Shown in pieces: positions 17,057 through 26,468 of a stretch of DNA of 64,000 nt. Positions within the stretch are counted from its first letter, which is position 1. Every line of letters starts with the position of its first letter. The notes beneath the pieces were generated by a model. The model worked only from the letters and a program-made list of their open reading frames with translations. It made no database searches and was not told the DNA's origin. A program made the translations under genes and the position numbers. The stretch is from Polaribacter sp. (GTDB lineage Bacteria; Bacteroidota; Bacteroidia; Flavobacteriales; Flavobacteriaceae), in contig JABJPX010000038.1 in NCBI GenBank assembly GCA_018663625.1, forward strand, positions 62,001 to 126,000, given 5' to 3'.

Positions 17057-18678
17057 TATTGTTTCTCTATACTTACAGGGCCCTTTGGTATTTTATTTAC
17101 ATCCAATTTGGAAGATGTCATGGGTTTTATAGGTCCCAATTTCTTTCCAGTTGTAGCTGTTTTTTTGTTTTCACCTTCTTTGATGAAAATATCCGTCATT
17201 TTTTTGGGTTGTTCGTCTTCACGCCAAATAAACCCTTTTAATTCCTTTACATGATCGGGAAGTTTCGAAGGTGGATAGGTTTTTCCTTCTGTAGTTTTCA
17301 AGTATTTGATGGTTTCAATTTCACCTTTGAATAGTGAGAATTCAATATTACTTGAAATTTCTTTTGAGATGGATTCTAAAACCCCTAATTCACTTCTGTT
17401 ATAATACACCGATTCTGCATTCCCTTTAACCAAAAGGGTTCTGATACTGTTGTCTTTAAATTTTCCAAAAATATTTCTTCCTTTAATCTGATTAAAATCG
17501 GCAATAGATAATGAATCTTTGGAATTGATAAAGGCATTGTTCAATACTTTTAAGGAGTCCAATTTCTCGGTTTCAATATTGGTAATCAGATGAATGGTAT
17601 CTCCGGTAATTTGATTCTGGTCTGCCCATAAAACAGGGTTTTGAAACATTCTTGTTAGTCCAGTCGCTTGGTTTGTGTGAATGGAATCACACTTTCCCTG
17701 CAAGTCTGATTTAAATATTTTTACATTGTTGAAAGTGCGGATAATTCGTTCTTCAGGAATACCAGTAACGAGTAATGTATCTCCATGAACAAACATAGAA
17801 TCCTTATCTATAATTGTAATAGCAACGGCTCTATCTACAATAAACAAAGAATCTTTGAGTTCAAATAATTCTCCATAATTTCCTTTGGTCAAAAAATTTT
17901 CTACAGTATCTTTTACAATAATATTGTTAGTTGCAGAAGCAAAGCCACGGTTTTTGTCATAGTACAAACTATCTCCTTCGATGGTTCTTTCCTTTAAGAA
18001 AAGTTTTGCATTTTTTACAAAGTGAGAGATATCTGTCTTTGTATTGTAAAATCCTCGTTCACTATATATTCTATTTTTATTTTTTGAATTGGTAATAGTT
18101 GTCGGCCCATAGAAATAGGTGAGTCCCGAACTTGTATAATAGTCTAAATGTGTAGAAACTAAATTGTGTTCTGGATTGACTACATTGACACGGGTTGTTG
18201 CCGTAAATTTTTTATCAGTTAGATAGTAGTTTCCGTTTTTACTTTTTAAGGTGTTGGTTGCATCCTTAATAGTTGCGTAGCTTCTGTAATATAATTTTTG
18301 ATTGAGGCGGTCAAATTGCAATGTATCTGATGTTAAAACCATCGTTGGATCTTTCAGGATAACATTTCCCCAAGACAACACTTGTTTTGAATTCCCATCA
18401 TAATCTGCATAATCACTGGTTTGTGTTATGGTATCTCCTTGTTTTAGATATACGTTACCAATGGCTTTGAAAAAGTTTTTCTCTTTGTAGTATAATGCTT
18501 GCTGACAGGTTAAAATAGCACCTTCGTGAACCATTCGAACTTCACCAATTAATCGAGTTGCGCCAGGATATTTTTGTTCGTCAGTGTCTTGAAGTTTTGC
18601 ATTGTAAAGTATCTTCTTAGTTTGTGCATTTGCAGAGAGAACGAAGAGGGCAAGCAATAAAAAAAATATTCTTTTCAA
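17056..18678 (-). CDS. OstA/LptA-like LPS-transport family protein
   Basis: About 540 residues with a signal peptide (KRIFFLLLALFVLSANAQ) and then a long run of OstA-like repeats (for example GEVRMVHEGAILTCQQALYY, GNVYLKQGDTITQTSDYADY), the beta-jellyroll units that make a lipid slide in LptA/LptD. It is likely a periplasmic or outer-membrane bridge for lipopolysaccharide. The tail is basic. Both possible starts are TTG (18718-18720 and 18676-18678). I choose the second because the signal peptide begins there. A perfect 14-bp inverted repeat (18664-18677 / 18704-18717) covers this start. It follows purA closely. Confidence 0.82.
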   Translation of the reverse strand: MKRIFFLLLALFVLSANAQTKKILYNAKLQDTDEQKYPGATRLIGEVRMVHEGAILTCQQALYYKEKNFFKAIGNVYLKQGDTITQTSDYADYDGNSKQVLSWGNVILKDPTMVLTSDTLQFDRLNQKLYYRSYATIKDATNTLKSKNGNYYLTDKKFTATTRVNVVNPEHNLVSTHLDYYTSSGLTYFYGPTTITNSKNKNRIYSERGFYNTKTDISHFVKNAKLFLKERTIEGDSLYYDKNRGFASATNNIIVKDTVENFLTKGNYGELFELKDSLFIVDRAVAITIIDKDSMFVHGDTLLVTGIPEERIIRTFNNVKIFKSDLQGKCDSIHTNQATGLTRMFQNPVLWADQNQITGDTIHLITNIETEKLDSLKVLNNAFINSKDSLSIADFNQIKGRNIFGKFKDNSIRTLLVKGNAESVYYNRSELGVLESISKEISSNIEFSLFKGEIETIKYLKTTEGKTYPPSKLPDHVKELKGFIWREDEQPKKMTDIFIKEGENKKTATTGKKLGPIKPMTSSKLDVNKIPKGPVSIEKQ

Positions 18679-18742
18679 AACGTTAGATTTTAGGTAAAAA
18701 TAATGAAAAGAATATTTCAAGTGTCTTAATGTTTAGGTAAAA

Positions 18743-20014
18743 CTATCTTACGATGGTTTGTTTTCTATCGGGTCCAACAGATACGATTTTTACCGGAACT
18801 CCTGTTTCTTTTTCAATAAACGCAACATAATCTATTAAATTTTGTGGCAATTGATCTGCTGCAGTCATTTTCGTTAAATCTTCATCCCAACCTTTAAATT
18901 CAGAGTAGTTTACAGAAACGTTTTCTGGCTCGATATTATATGGTAAATGTGAAATTTCTTTTCCTTTATAATTGTAAGAAGTACATATTTTTAGGTTTTT
19001 AAAACCGGACAATACATCTCCTTTCATCATCATTAGCTGTGTTACCCCATTTACATCAACAGCGTATTTTAAGGCAACTAAATCCAACCATCCACAACGT
19101 CTAGCTCTTCCTGTTGTTGCACCAAACTCATGGCCAATACGTGCCATTTCGACACCATCCTGGTCAAACAATTCTGTAGGAAACGGTCCAGAACCAACTC
19201 GGGTTGTATAGGCTTTGAAAATTCCAAACACTTCACCAATTCTGTTGGGAGCAACTCCTAAACCAGTACAAGCACCTGCTGCGGTTGTATTTGAAGAGGT
19301 AACAAATGGATAGGTTCCAAAATCAATATCCAATAAAGATCCCTGAGCACCTTCTGCTAAAATTGTTTTTTTGTCTTTAATAGCTTGGTTTAAAAATTCT
19401 TCACTATCTATAAATTGTAATGTTTTTAATTTCTCAATTCCTCTGTCAAATTCAGTTTCTAATTCGTCTAAATTATAATCGATCTGAATATTGAAATAGT
19501 CCAACATCCCCAAATGTTTAGCGGTAAGTGCATGGTATTTGTCTTTCCAGTTCTCCATTTCTAAATCTCCAACACGCATTCCGTTTCTACCCGTCTTGTC
19601 CATATACGTTGGGCCAATTCCTTTTAGAGTAGAACCAATCTTAGCTTTTCCTTTAGAAGTTTCTGATGCGGCATCTAACAAACGATGTGTTGGTAAGATT
19701 AAGTGTGCTTTTCTAGAAATTAATAATTTTGAAGTATAATCAATATCGTGTTTGTCTAAATTTTCTAATTCTTTTTTGAAAATTACAGGATCTATGACCA
19801 CTCCATTTCCAACAACATTCAATGCCGTTTTATGAAAAATACCAGAAGGTATGGTGTGCAAAACGTGTTTTCTTCCGTCAAAAATTAATGTATGACCCGC
19901 ATTAGGACCTCCTTGAAAACGTGCGATAATATCATAGTTGGTGGTTAAAACATCTACAATTTTACCTTTTCCTTCATCTCCCCATTGTAATCCGAGTAAT
20001 AAATCTACTGCCAT
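18743..20014 (-). CDS. purA: Adenylosuccinate synthetase
   Basis: The product has 423 residues, full length. It converts IMP, aspartate and GTP to adenylosuccinate, the first step from IMP to AMP. The N-terminal loop GLQWGDEGKGKIVD carries the catalytic Asp and the nucleotide-binding glycines. GNGVVIDP, TLKGIGPTYMDKTGRNG, EGAQGSLLDIDFGTYPFVTSSNTTAAG and RARRCGWLD are all conserved. It sits between the Fur-family gene (38 bases upstream) and the OstA-like gene (64 bases to the chosen start), probably in one transcript. Confidence 0.97.
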   Translation of the reverse strand: MAVDLLLGLQWGDEGKGKIVDVLTTNYDIIARFQGGPNAGHTLIFDGRKHVLHTIPSGIFHKTALNVVGNGVVIDPVIFKKELENLDKHDIDYTSKLLISRKAHLILPTHRLLDAASETSKGKAKIGSTLKGIGPTYMDKTGRNGMRVGDLEMENWKDKYHALTAKHLGMLDYFNIQIDYNLDELETEFDRGIEKLKTLQFIDSEEFLNQAIKDKKTILAEGAQGSLLDIDFGTYPFVTSSNTTAAGACTGLGVAPNRIGEVFGIFKAYTTRVGSGPFPTELFDQDGVEMARIGHEFGATTGRARRCGWLDLVALKYAVDVNGVTQLMMMKGDVLSGFKNLKICTSYNYKGKEISHLPYNIEPENVSVNYSEFKGWDEDLTKMTAADQLPQNLIDYVAFIEKETGVPVKIVSVGPDRKQTIVR

Positions 20015-20052
20015 TTGTTGTTTAATTTGTATGATTGTTGTGTTGTTGTTTG

Positions 20053-20496
20053 TTATTTTTTCTTAGTTCCGTAAAAATACAGAGAGTGATTGTGAATGTC
20101 TACATTGAAAACTTCTTCAATTGTTTTCTTTATCACTTGGATTCTTGGGTCGCAAAATTCTTTTACTTCTCCAGAATCTGTAAATATTAAGTGATCGTGG
20201 TTTTTATCGAAATAACTTTTTTCATACCTCGCCATAGATTGCCCATCAAATTGATGTTTTCTTACTAAGCCGCAATCTAAGAGTAAGTCGATTGTATTGT
20301 ATAGGGTGGCTCTACTTACGCGGTAGTTTTTATTTTTCATATTGATATATAAAGATTCAATATCAAAATGATCTTCTACTGCATAAATTTCTCGAAGAAT
20401 TGCAAAACGTTCAGGAGTTTTTCTATGTTTATTATCTTCTAAAAAAGAGGTAAACACTTTCTTTACTACTTCTTGATTATTTTCAGAATTACCCAT
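20053..20496 (-). CDS. Fur-family transcriptional regulator lacking the CxxC zinc motifs
   Basis: A 147-residue metal-responsive repressor. The winged helix (residues 20-85) includes [19 protein letters not shown], and the dimer domain carries the family signature [16 protein letters not shown]. In most Fur/PerR/Zur proteins the positions after HDHLI form a CxxC structural zinc site (CxxCG); here they read FTDSG, and no second CxxC is present at the C-terminus ([13 protein letters not shown]). The His-rich sensing site (NHDH, HNH) is kept. It is probably an iron or peroxide sensor without structural zinc. It has its own promoter box at 20516 and likely leads purA. Confidence 0.9.
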   Translation of the reverse strand: MGNSENNQEVVKKVFTSFLEDNKHRKTPERFAILREIYAVEDHFDIESLYINMKNKNYRVSRATLYNTIDLLLDCGLVRKHQFDGQSMARYEKSYFDKNHDHLIFTDSGEVKEFCDPRIQVIKKTIEEVFNVDIHNHSLYFYGTKKK

Positions 20497-20515
20497 TTGT
20501 CATTTTTTTCAAAAA

Positions 20516-20523
20516 CAAATTTA
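20516..20523 (-). promoter_or_regulatory. Promoter -7 box of the Fur-family gene
   Basis: TAAATTTG on the minus strand, an exact TAnnTTTG match 19 bases before the ATG. Confidence 0.5.
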
Positions 20524-20565
20524 CTCTAATTTATGAATTAATTAATGGTTTTAAATAAATGATAT

Positions 20566-22782
20566 TTACAAAGTATTAACACGTGCCACTTTTTTGACAC
20601 CTTCAATCTTTTGAATGCTGGAAATGAGCTTCTTAAGTTGCGCTCTATTATTAACACTTAGCGATAATTTACCCTCAAAAAAACCTTCATTTCCTGCAAT
20701 GTTGATACTGTGAATAAAAACACCCATATTGTTCGATATAATTCGGGTTAAATTATTTGCAATTCCTGCATTGTCAACACCATTTATTTGCAAAATTACC
20801 TTGAAATCTTGTTTTGTAGAATCGATCCATTTCGTTTTTATAATTCGATAGGCATAGTTGGATTGTAAAGAAATGGAATTCGGGCAATTCTTCTTATGTA
20901 CTTTTATTCCATCATTGATGGTGATAAACCCAAAAACGTTGTCTCCAGATATTGGATTACAGCAAGGAGATAATTTATATTCTAGTCTTTCTTCATCCTT
21001 TCCAAAAACCAGTGCATCGTATTTGTGAGTAACTACTTCCTCGCTAACGGCTCCTGTGCTTGGAGTTCTTCTCAGTTTGTTTTTGAAATAACTAATAATG
21101 GCACTGTTTCTTCCCGATACAAAGCTTTTTAATTGGGTGTTGTCAATAGCACCACTTCCAATTCGAAAGAACAAGTCGAAGCTTGTTCTCAAGTTAAAGA
21201 AGGTCACCAATTCATTGACTACCTTTTCATTAAATGAAATCTTTAAATGTCGTAATTTCCTTGCTAATATCGCCTTTCCTTCCTCAGCAATTTGTTTCTC
21301 TTCGTCTTTTAAGGCTGCTTTAATTTTTGTTCGCGCTCGGGCAGTAATTACAAAATCCAACCATCTAGAATTTGGTTTGTTGATTGCTGTTGTAATGACT
21401 TCTATCTGATCTCCACTATTGAGTTCATAACTTAGTGGAACTAATTTTCCATTTACTTTTGCACCTCTACATTTTAAACCCACATCGGTATGAATTGAAA
21501 AGGCGAAATCTAAAGCTGATGCTCCTTTTGGAAGTGATTTTAAATCCCCTTTAGGCGTGAAAACATAAATTTCTTTTGCGTATAAATTCAATTTAAAATC
21601 CTCTACAAAGTCAACCGCATTTAAACTTTGATTCTCTAGGGTTTCTTTCAATTTATTGAGCCAACCTTCAAGACCGTTTTCATTTACGATTCCTTGCTTG
21701 TATTTAAAATGTGCTGCATAACCTTTCTCTGCTATTTCATCCATTCTTTTGGAACGAATTTGTACTTCGACCCATTGGGCATCAGGACCAACAACCGTAA
21801 TGTGAAGTGCTTCATATCCTGTAGATTTTGGCTGAGAAATCCAGTCTCTTAAACGTGATGGATTGGGTTTAAAGTAATCAGTAACAATGGAATAAATTTT
21901 CCAAGCTTCAAATTTTTCATCCTTAGAATTGGGTTCAAAAATGATTCGAATGGCAAATTTATCATATACCTCATCAAAAGTCACATTCTGTTTTCTCATT
22001 TTTCTACGAATTGAAAAAATCGATTTAAAACGCCCTTTTATTTCATAATTAAGGTGTTCTTTACTCAGTCCTTTTTGAATGGTTTCTGAAAAAGTATTGA
22101 TATACGTTTGTTGTTCTTCTTTACTAGCTTTTATTTTAGCGGTTATGTCACTAAAAACTTCGGGCTCTGTGTATTTCAACCCTAAATCTTCTAATTCTGT
22201 TTTAATATTATACAACCCCAATCGATGTGCTAGAGGCGCATAAATGTACAAGGTCTCAGAAGCAATTTTTATTTGTTTATGGGCAGGCATTGCATCCATG
22301 GTTTGCATATTGTGCAATCTGTCTGCAATTTTTATTAAAATAACGCGTACATCGTCATGCAATGTAAGAAGCATTTTTCTGAAATTTTCTGCTTGTATGG
22401 AAGCGTCTTTTTCTTTGTTTAAACGAGATATTTTTGTCAAACCGTTTACAATTCGTGCAATCGTTTCTCCAAATAATTGTTCAATATCTTCAATTGTGTA
22501 ATGGGTATCTTCTACCACATCATGTAAAAGTGCTGCTGCTATTGATGTGGCTCCTAAACCAATTTCATAAGCAACAATTTTCGCTACTGCGATTGGATGG
22601 TAGATATAAGGTTCACCTGTTTTTCTTCGCTGCTCAGAATGTGCTTCAACTGCAACATCAAATGCATGCCGGATTAAGTCTTTATCGTCCTTTGATAAAA
22701 TTTCATAAGTTCCCTTTAACAAGTCCTTATATCGACTTGCTATTTCCTTATTTTCCTCTTCTATAGAAATGGTGTAATTCAT
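20566..22782 (-). CDS. RelA/SpoT-type (p)ppGpp synthetase/hydrolase
   Basis: A 738-residue stringent-response enzyme. The HD hydrolase domain looks active: H62 (YHP), H87-D88 (LLHDVVEDT) and KIADRLHNM. The synthetase domain (about 230-370) has SIRRKMRKQ, STGYEALH and EVQIRSKRMDEIAEKGYAAH. TGS (about 400-460, VFTPKGDLKSLPKGASALDFAF), a conserved Cys segment (SPCCNPI) and a C-terminal ACT domain (about 660-738) follow. With intact HD residues a bifunctional Rel/SpoT activity is likely. It stands alone, 69 bases upstream of the Fur-family gene on the same strand. Confidence 0.95.
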   Translation of the reverse strand: MNYTISIEEENKEIASRYKDLLKGTYEILSKDDKDLIRHAFDVAVEAHSEQRRKTGEPYIYHPIAVAKIVAYEIGLGATSIAAALLHDVVEDTHYTIEDIEQLFGETIARIVNGLTKISRLNKEKDASIQAENFRKMLLTLHDDVRVILIKIADRLHNMQTMDAMPAHKQIKIASETLYIYAPLAHRLGLYNIKTELEDLGLKYTEPEVFSDITAKIKASKEEQQTYINTFSETIQKGLSKEHLNYEIKGRFKSIFSIRRKMRKQNVTFDEVYDKFAIRIIFEPNSKDEKFEAWKIYSIVTDYFKPNPSRLRDWISQPKSTGYEALHITVVGPDAQWVEVQIRSKRMDEIAEKGYAAHFKYKQGIVNENGLEGWLNKLKETLENQSLNAVDFVEDFKLNLYAKEIYVFTPKGDLKSLPKGASALDFAFSIHTDVGLKCRGAKVNGKLVPLSYELNSGDQIEVITTAINKPNSRWLDFVITARARTKIKAALKDEEKQIAEEGKAILARKLRHLKISFNEKVVNELVTFFNLRTSFDLFFRIGSGAIDNTQLKSFVSGRNSAIISYFKNKLRRTPSTGAVSEEVVTHKYDALVFGKDEERLEYKLSPCCNPISGDNVFGFITINDGIKVHKKNCPNSISLQSNYAYRIIKTKWIDSTKQDFKVILQINGVDNAGIANNLTRIISNNMGVFIHSINIAGNEGFFEGKLSLSVNNRAQLKKLISSIQKIEGVKKVARVNTL

Positions 22783-22841
22783 TTACGTTTGCTTGCATTT
22801 CAATCCAAAGTGAATTTAAGGCAAAGAAATTACATAAACAA

Positions 22842-24077
22842 CTATTCTTTTTTTAAATTTTGGATTCTTTCGAACAATGTAGGGTGGGAGTAATGCATAA
22901 AAACATATGCAGGGTGGGGTGTTAAGTTGCTCAAACTGTTTTTAGATAGTTTCTTAAGTGCACTTATTAAAGGGATAGTAGTATTGGTTTCTTTAGCATA
23001 ATTATCTGCTTGATATTCAAAAATTCGTGAAATATAATTCATGAATATTCCTGTAATTTCTGAGACTGGTGTATATAAAATTCCAAAGGCAATTAAACCA
23101 ATATGAAAACTTGGGTTTGCAACTCCTAATGCTTTTGAAAAGAGGGGCATATTGATGAATAATGATAAAAGAAATAACATAAATCCTGTGAGAAGGAGCG
23201 AGGTAAATAAATTAAAAAGGATGTGTTTTTTTTTGTAATGACCAACTTCATGCGCTAAAACTGCCACGATTTCTGGAATCTCCAAGTCATTAATTAAAGT
23301 GTCAAAAAGCGTAATTCTTTTTTGAGAACCGAAACCAGAAAAATAAGCATTTGCCTTTGTAGATCGCTTCGATCCATCGATCACAAAAATTGCATCCAAT
23401 TTAAATCCAACTTTCTTTGCGTATGCTTCTATTGCAGTTTTTAATTCTCCATTTTCTAAAGGCGTTTGTTTGTTGAACAGCGGTACAATTAATTTTGCAT
23501 AAAAGAGATTCATAAATACTGTGAATAGTGCAATTAAAATCCAGGCATACACCCAGAAATTTTCTCCAAAAATTTGATAAAACTCAATAATTAATGCTAA
23601 AATTCCACCCCCTAGAAACGAAGACATTACCAGCCCTTTTATCTTATCTATCCAAAATAAGGCTTTTGTCGATTTGTTAAAACCGAAGCTTTCTTCTATA
23701 ACAAAGGTCTTGTAATAGGAAAAAGGGGTTGTTAATAAATCAGAACCAATCAGAATAACACCAAAGAATATTAAAGCAACGAGTATTGGGTTTTCTGTAA
23801 AATTTCTTGCAAAATCATCCACATATTTAAAGCCATCTAAAAAGAAGAAAAAGAGGGTGAGAGTTAATGAAAACAATGAAGTGATCTTCGAAAACAGCGC
23901 ATTTTTTTTCTTGTATGCTTGTGATTTTTGATATTCTTTTTCATCATAAACATCCGCCAATTCAAAAGGGATTTTATCGTTATAATGTTTCGCATTTAAA
24001 GCACTTAATATTGTATCAATGACAAAACTGATGACAACTATTGAAATTAATAGATAAAAAAGGGTGGTTGCGGTCAT
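22842..24077 (-). CDS. M48 family membrane metallopeptidase (Ste24/CAAX protease type)
   Basis: The product has 411 residues. The zinc site HEVGH is at 276-280, with the third ligand Glu in FEYQADNYA (about E354). Several transmembrane helices surround it (residues 3-22, 62-80, 98-115, 150-170, 175-195, 288-310, 325-345), giving a Ste24-like chamber in the inner membrane. Eukaryotic relatives cleave prenylated proteins; bacterial ones act in membrane-protein quality control. It is the last gene of a tight minus-strand operon, its ATG 1 base after the stop of the secreted unknown. Confidence 0.93.
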   Translation of the reverse strand: MTATTLFYLLISIVVISFVIDTILSALNAKHYNDKIPFELADVYDEKEYQKSQAYKKKNALFSKITSLFSLTLTLFFFFLDGFKYVDDFARNFTENPILVALIFFGVILIGSDLLTTPFSYYKTFVIEESFGFNKSTKALFWIDKIKGLVMSSFLGGGILALIIEFYQIFGENFWVYAWILIALFTVFMNLFYAKLIVPLFNKQTPLENGELKTAIEAYAKKVGFKLDAIFVIDGSKRSTKANAYFSGFGSQKRITLFDTLINDLEIPEIVAVLAHEVGHYKKKHILFNLFTSLLLTGFMLFLLSLFINMPLFSKALGVANPSFHIGLIAFGILYTPVSEITGIFMNYISRIFEYQADNYAKETNTTIPLISALKKLSKNSLSNLTPHPAYVFMHYSHPTLFERIQNLKKE

Positions 24078-24078
24078 A

Positions 24079-24732
24079 TTATTTTTTACAATTTCGATTG
24101 TAATCTCTTACAATGTCTTTAATGTGCCATTTTTGATACTCTCCTTGTTTTATTTTGCTAATTAAGGATTTACAATTTTTAAAATATTTTACAATTCTTT
24201 TTCTAAAAATTTTGTTGCTTTTACCGTTGGTATCGCTCCAAATTTTGATGACACTATGTTTGCTGTCTTTTTTTGAAAGATAATACCTTTTATATTCATA
24301 CAATTGACCAGTTCCAGTATTCAATGTAAAAAAGACACCATTCCCAGACATAATGCTAGATCCATTATCCAACACAAAGCTACTTTGCGTATACAATTTT
24401 AAGGGACCTCTGTTGTTTTCTCTCAAAAGAACAGGACCTTCCCCAATAAGTAGTTTGTACTTAAAGTTTTTAATGAAATTGTCTTTTACCAATTGAAGAC
24501 CTCGTAATTTTTTATATGTGAACTTCACCTTTTTGTCGTTGCGTTCTTTTTTAAAATGAACGGTATTGAAATCTTTAATTCTCGCAAAGCCTTTAAGTGT
24601 GTCTTTGTTTTTTAAGAAAAGTGTTGCTTTTTGGTAAGTACTTTCATTAAAATTCTCACTAGAAATTTGAGAAAACAAAGAAGTTCCAAGCATTAAACTA
24701 AATGAAATAAAGAGAGTGAAATTTTTGGTCAT
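24079..24732 (-). CDS. Secreted protein of unknown function
   Basis: The product has 217 residues. A signal peptide (MTKNFTLFISFSLMLGTSLFSQ) precedes a Lys-rich beta-type protein with the phrase ATLFLKNKDTLKGFARIK, the common opening of small Bacteroidota envelope proteins that I recall but cannot name. I recognise no catalytic motif. It lies 4 bases from the glucokinase-like gene and 1 base from the M48 peptidase gene, so co-expression with the peptidase is expected. It could be a substrate or partner of it, which is a guess from position only. Confidence 0.75.
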   Translation of the reverse strand: MTKNFTLFISFSLMLGTSLFSQISSENFNESTYQKATLFLKNKDTLKGFARIKDFNTVHFKKERNDKKVKFTYKKLRGLQLVKDNFIKNFKYKLLIGEGPVLLRENNRGPLKLYTQSSFVLDNGSSIMSGNGVFFTLNTGTGQLYEYKRYYLSKKDSKHSVIKIWSDTNGKSNKIFRKRIVKYFKNCKSLISKIKQGEYQKWHIKDIVRDYNRNCKK

Positions 24733-24736
24733 CCTG

Positions 24737-25483
24737 TTATTTATTTTTCTTTATCGCATACAAAGCTGCGCCAATAATACCTGCATTGTTTCTAAATTGT
24801 GCTGGTTTTACAGGGATATCTACTGTTAAAAATCGCTTAAATTTTTCAAATTTTTTACTAATTCCACCTCCTAAAATATACATTTTTGGAGTATGTAATG
24901 TTTTGACATGGTGTAAGAAAAGATCAAATCTTTTTGCCCACTGCTCTAAAGATAAGTTGTCTTTTTTTCTTGCAGAATCGGCAACATGTTTTTCAATGAT
25001 TTCCCCATTTTTATGATAGATTCTTCCCAATTCTACATTCGGAATCAACGTTCCGTTATAAAATAAACCAGAGCCTATACCAGTACCGATTGTAATTACA
25101 AATATTTTACCATTCATTTCTTTTCCAGCTCCCAAACTTACTTCAGCCAAACCCGCTAAATCAGCATCGTTACTCACATAAAAAGACAATCCACCACAAG
25201 TTTTTTTAAAAAGATGGTCAATTCTAACATTCACCCATTCTTTACTTAGATTTCCTTTGTGTTTACATTGTCCATCTAAGACAATGGTTGGAAAACAGCA
25301 GCCAACAATTCCACTCCAATCAAAATGTGTAACCATTTCCTTAACTATATTCGCGACTGCTTCTGGAGTGGCGGGTTTTGGTGTGCTGATTCGATGTCTC
25401 TCCGTAACTAATTCCCCAGTTATTGTGTTAACAATAGCTGCTTTTATTCCAGATCCTCCGATGTCAATTCCTAAAACGTTCAT
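24737..25483 (-). CDS. ppgK: ROK-family kinase, polyphosphate glucokinase-like
   Basis: The product has 248 residues. The actin-like ATPase N-terminus [13 protein letters not shown] binds phosphoryl donor; [18 protein letters not shown] carries the catalytic Asp and [19 protein letters not shown] the second phosphate loop. [10 protein letters not shown] resembles the sugar-side loop of polyphosphate glucokinases, which phosphorylate glucose using inorganic polyphosphate or ATP. The short length without a CxCGxxGC zinc motif also fits PPGK rather than general ROK kinases. It sits within a four-gene operon, 2 bases after the methyltransferase gene. Confidence 0.85.
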   Translation of the reverse strand: MNVLGIDIGGSGIKAAIVNTITGELVTERHRISTPKPATPEAVANIVKEMVTHFDWSGIVGCCFPTIVLDGQCKHKGNLSKEWVNVRIDHLFKKTCGGLSFYVSNDADLAGLAEVSLGAGKEMNGKIFVITIGTGIGSGLFYNGTLIPNVELGRIYHKNGEIIEKHVADSARKKDNLSLEQWAKRFDLFLHHVKTLHTPKMYILGGGISKKFEKFKRFLTVDIPVKPAQFRNNAGIIGAALYAIKKNK

Positions 25484-25485
25484 AT

Positions 25486-26280
25486 TTAATTAAAATTTCG
25501 TTGTCTTTTTGCTTCAAATAGTACAATAGCAGCAGCTACAGATACATTCATTGAATCTATTTGCCCTTGCATGGGTATGTTGATGTTTTGAGTGGCTTTT
25601 TCTCGCCAAACCTCTGTTAATCCAGTGGCTTCTGTACCTACAACGATGGCCGTTGCTTTGGTGAAGTCTTCTTTGTGGTATTCGTTCGAGTTTTGTAGCG
25701 TTGTGGCATACAATTGTACTTTATGCGTTGTCAGAAAATCAATAATTTCTTGGGATGTACCCGTTCCAATCTGATTTGTAAAAATACATCCAACGCTCGA
25801 TCTAATAATATTCGCGTTGTATAAATCGGTTTTGGGGTTTGCAATGATAACTGCGTCTATGTTTGCAGCATCTGCTGTTCTTAATAAGGCACCAATATTG
25901 CCTGGTTTTTCTGGAGCTTCTGCAACTAAAATAAGTGGCGTATCATTTTTAAATTGAATGTTTTTTAAAGAGAAATCTTTTGTTTTAGCAACCGCTATAA
26001 TTCCCTCTGTAGCATCTCTATAAGCCAGTTTTTGATAGACCTCTTTAGAAACTTCAATCCGATTGATGTTTTCATTAAACAAATGTAAAATTTCATTTTC
26101 TGAAACAAAATCTGCATTGTATAACACGGTATCAAAAGAGTAATTCCCTTTTATTGCTAAAAAAATTTCGCGTTTTCCTTCAATTAAAAAGAGTCCTTGT
26201 TTTTTACGTTCTCTCGCTTTCTCTTGTAACTTAAGAAGGTTCTTTATGTAGGTGTTCTGTGTGCTTGTTATGGCTTTCAT
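25486..26280 (-). CDS. TrmH/SpoU-family RNA 2'-O-methyltransferase
   Basis: The product has 264 residues. An N-terminal substrate-binding domain ([23 protein letters not shown]) precedes a SPOUT knot domain with [37 protein letters not shown] and the closing [18 protein letters not shown], the hallmark of SAM-binding TrmH enzymes. The target is rRNA or tRNA ribose and cannot be told from the sequence. The ATG at 26280 is preferred over an in-frame codon 18 bases upstream because the latter lies inside the promoter box (26286-26293). First gene of the operon that runs to 22842. Confidence 0.92.
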   Translation of the reverse strand: MKAITSTQNTYIKNLLKLQEKARERKKQGLFLIEGKREIFLAIKGNYSFDTVLYNADFVSENEILHLFNENINRIEVSKEVYQKLAYRDATEGIIAVAKTKDFSLKNIQFKNDTPLILVAEAPEKPGNIGALLRTADAANIDAVIIANPKTDLYNANIIRSSVGCIFTNQIGTGTSQEIIDFLTTHKVQLYATTLQNSNEYHKEDFTKATAIVVGTEATGLTEVWREKATQNINIPMQGQIDSMNVSVAAAIVLFEAKRQRNFN

Positions 26281-26285
26281 TATTG

Positions 26286-26293
26286 CAAAGATA
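26286..26293 (-). promoter_or_regulatory. Promoter -7 box of the trmH-family operon
   Basis: TATCTTTG on the minus strand, an exact match, with only 5 bases before the ATG at 26280. A transcript starting 4-6 bases after the box would have little or no leader. Confidence 0.6.
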
Positions 26294-26420
26294 CCCAATT
26301 GAACTTTGTGTGAAAAGACTATTTTTTAAGAATTAGTAACGAGATGAACTATTTTCAATATTGAACAAGTTTTATTGAGTAATGTGCTGTAATTTTCTTT
26401 GCTTTTTTATTTTATATTCC

Positions 26421-26450
26421 AAAAAAAAGACTCGCTAATGCGAGCCTTTT
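26421..26450 (-). terminator. Terminator of the amidohydrolase genes
   Basis: On the minus strand GGCTCGC / GCGAGTC (7 pairs, one G-T) with a short loop and eight T residues, 19 bases after the stop at 26469. Confidence 0.8.
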
Positions 26451-26468
26451 ATAATTGTGACCAACGTT

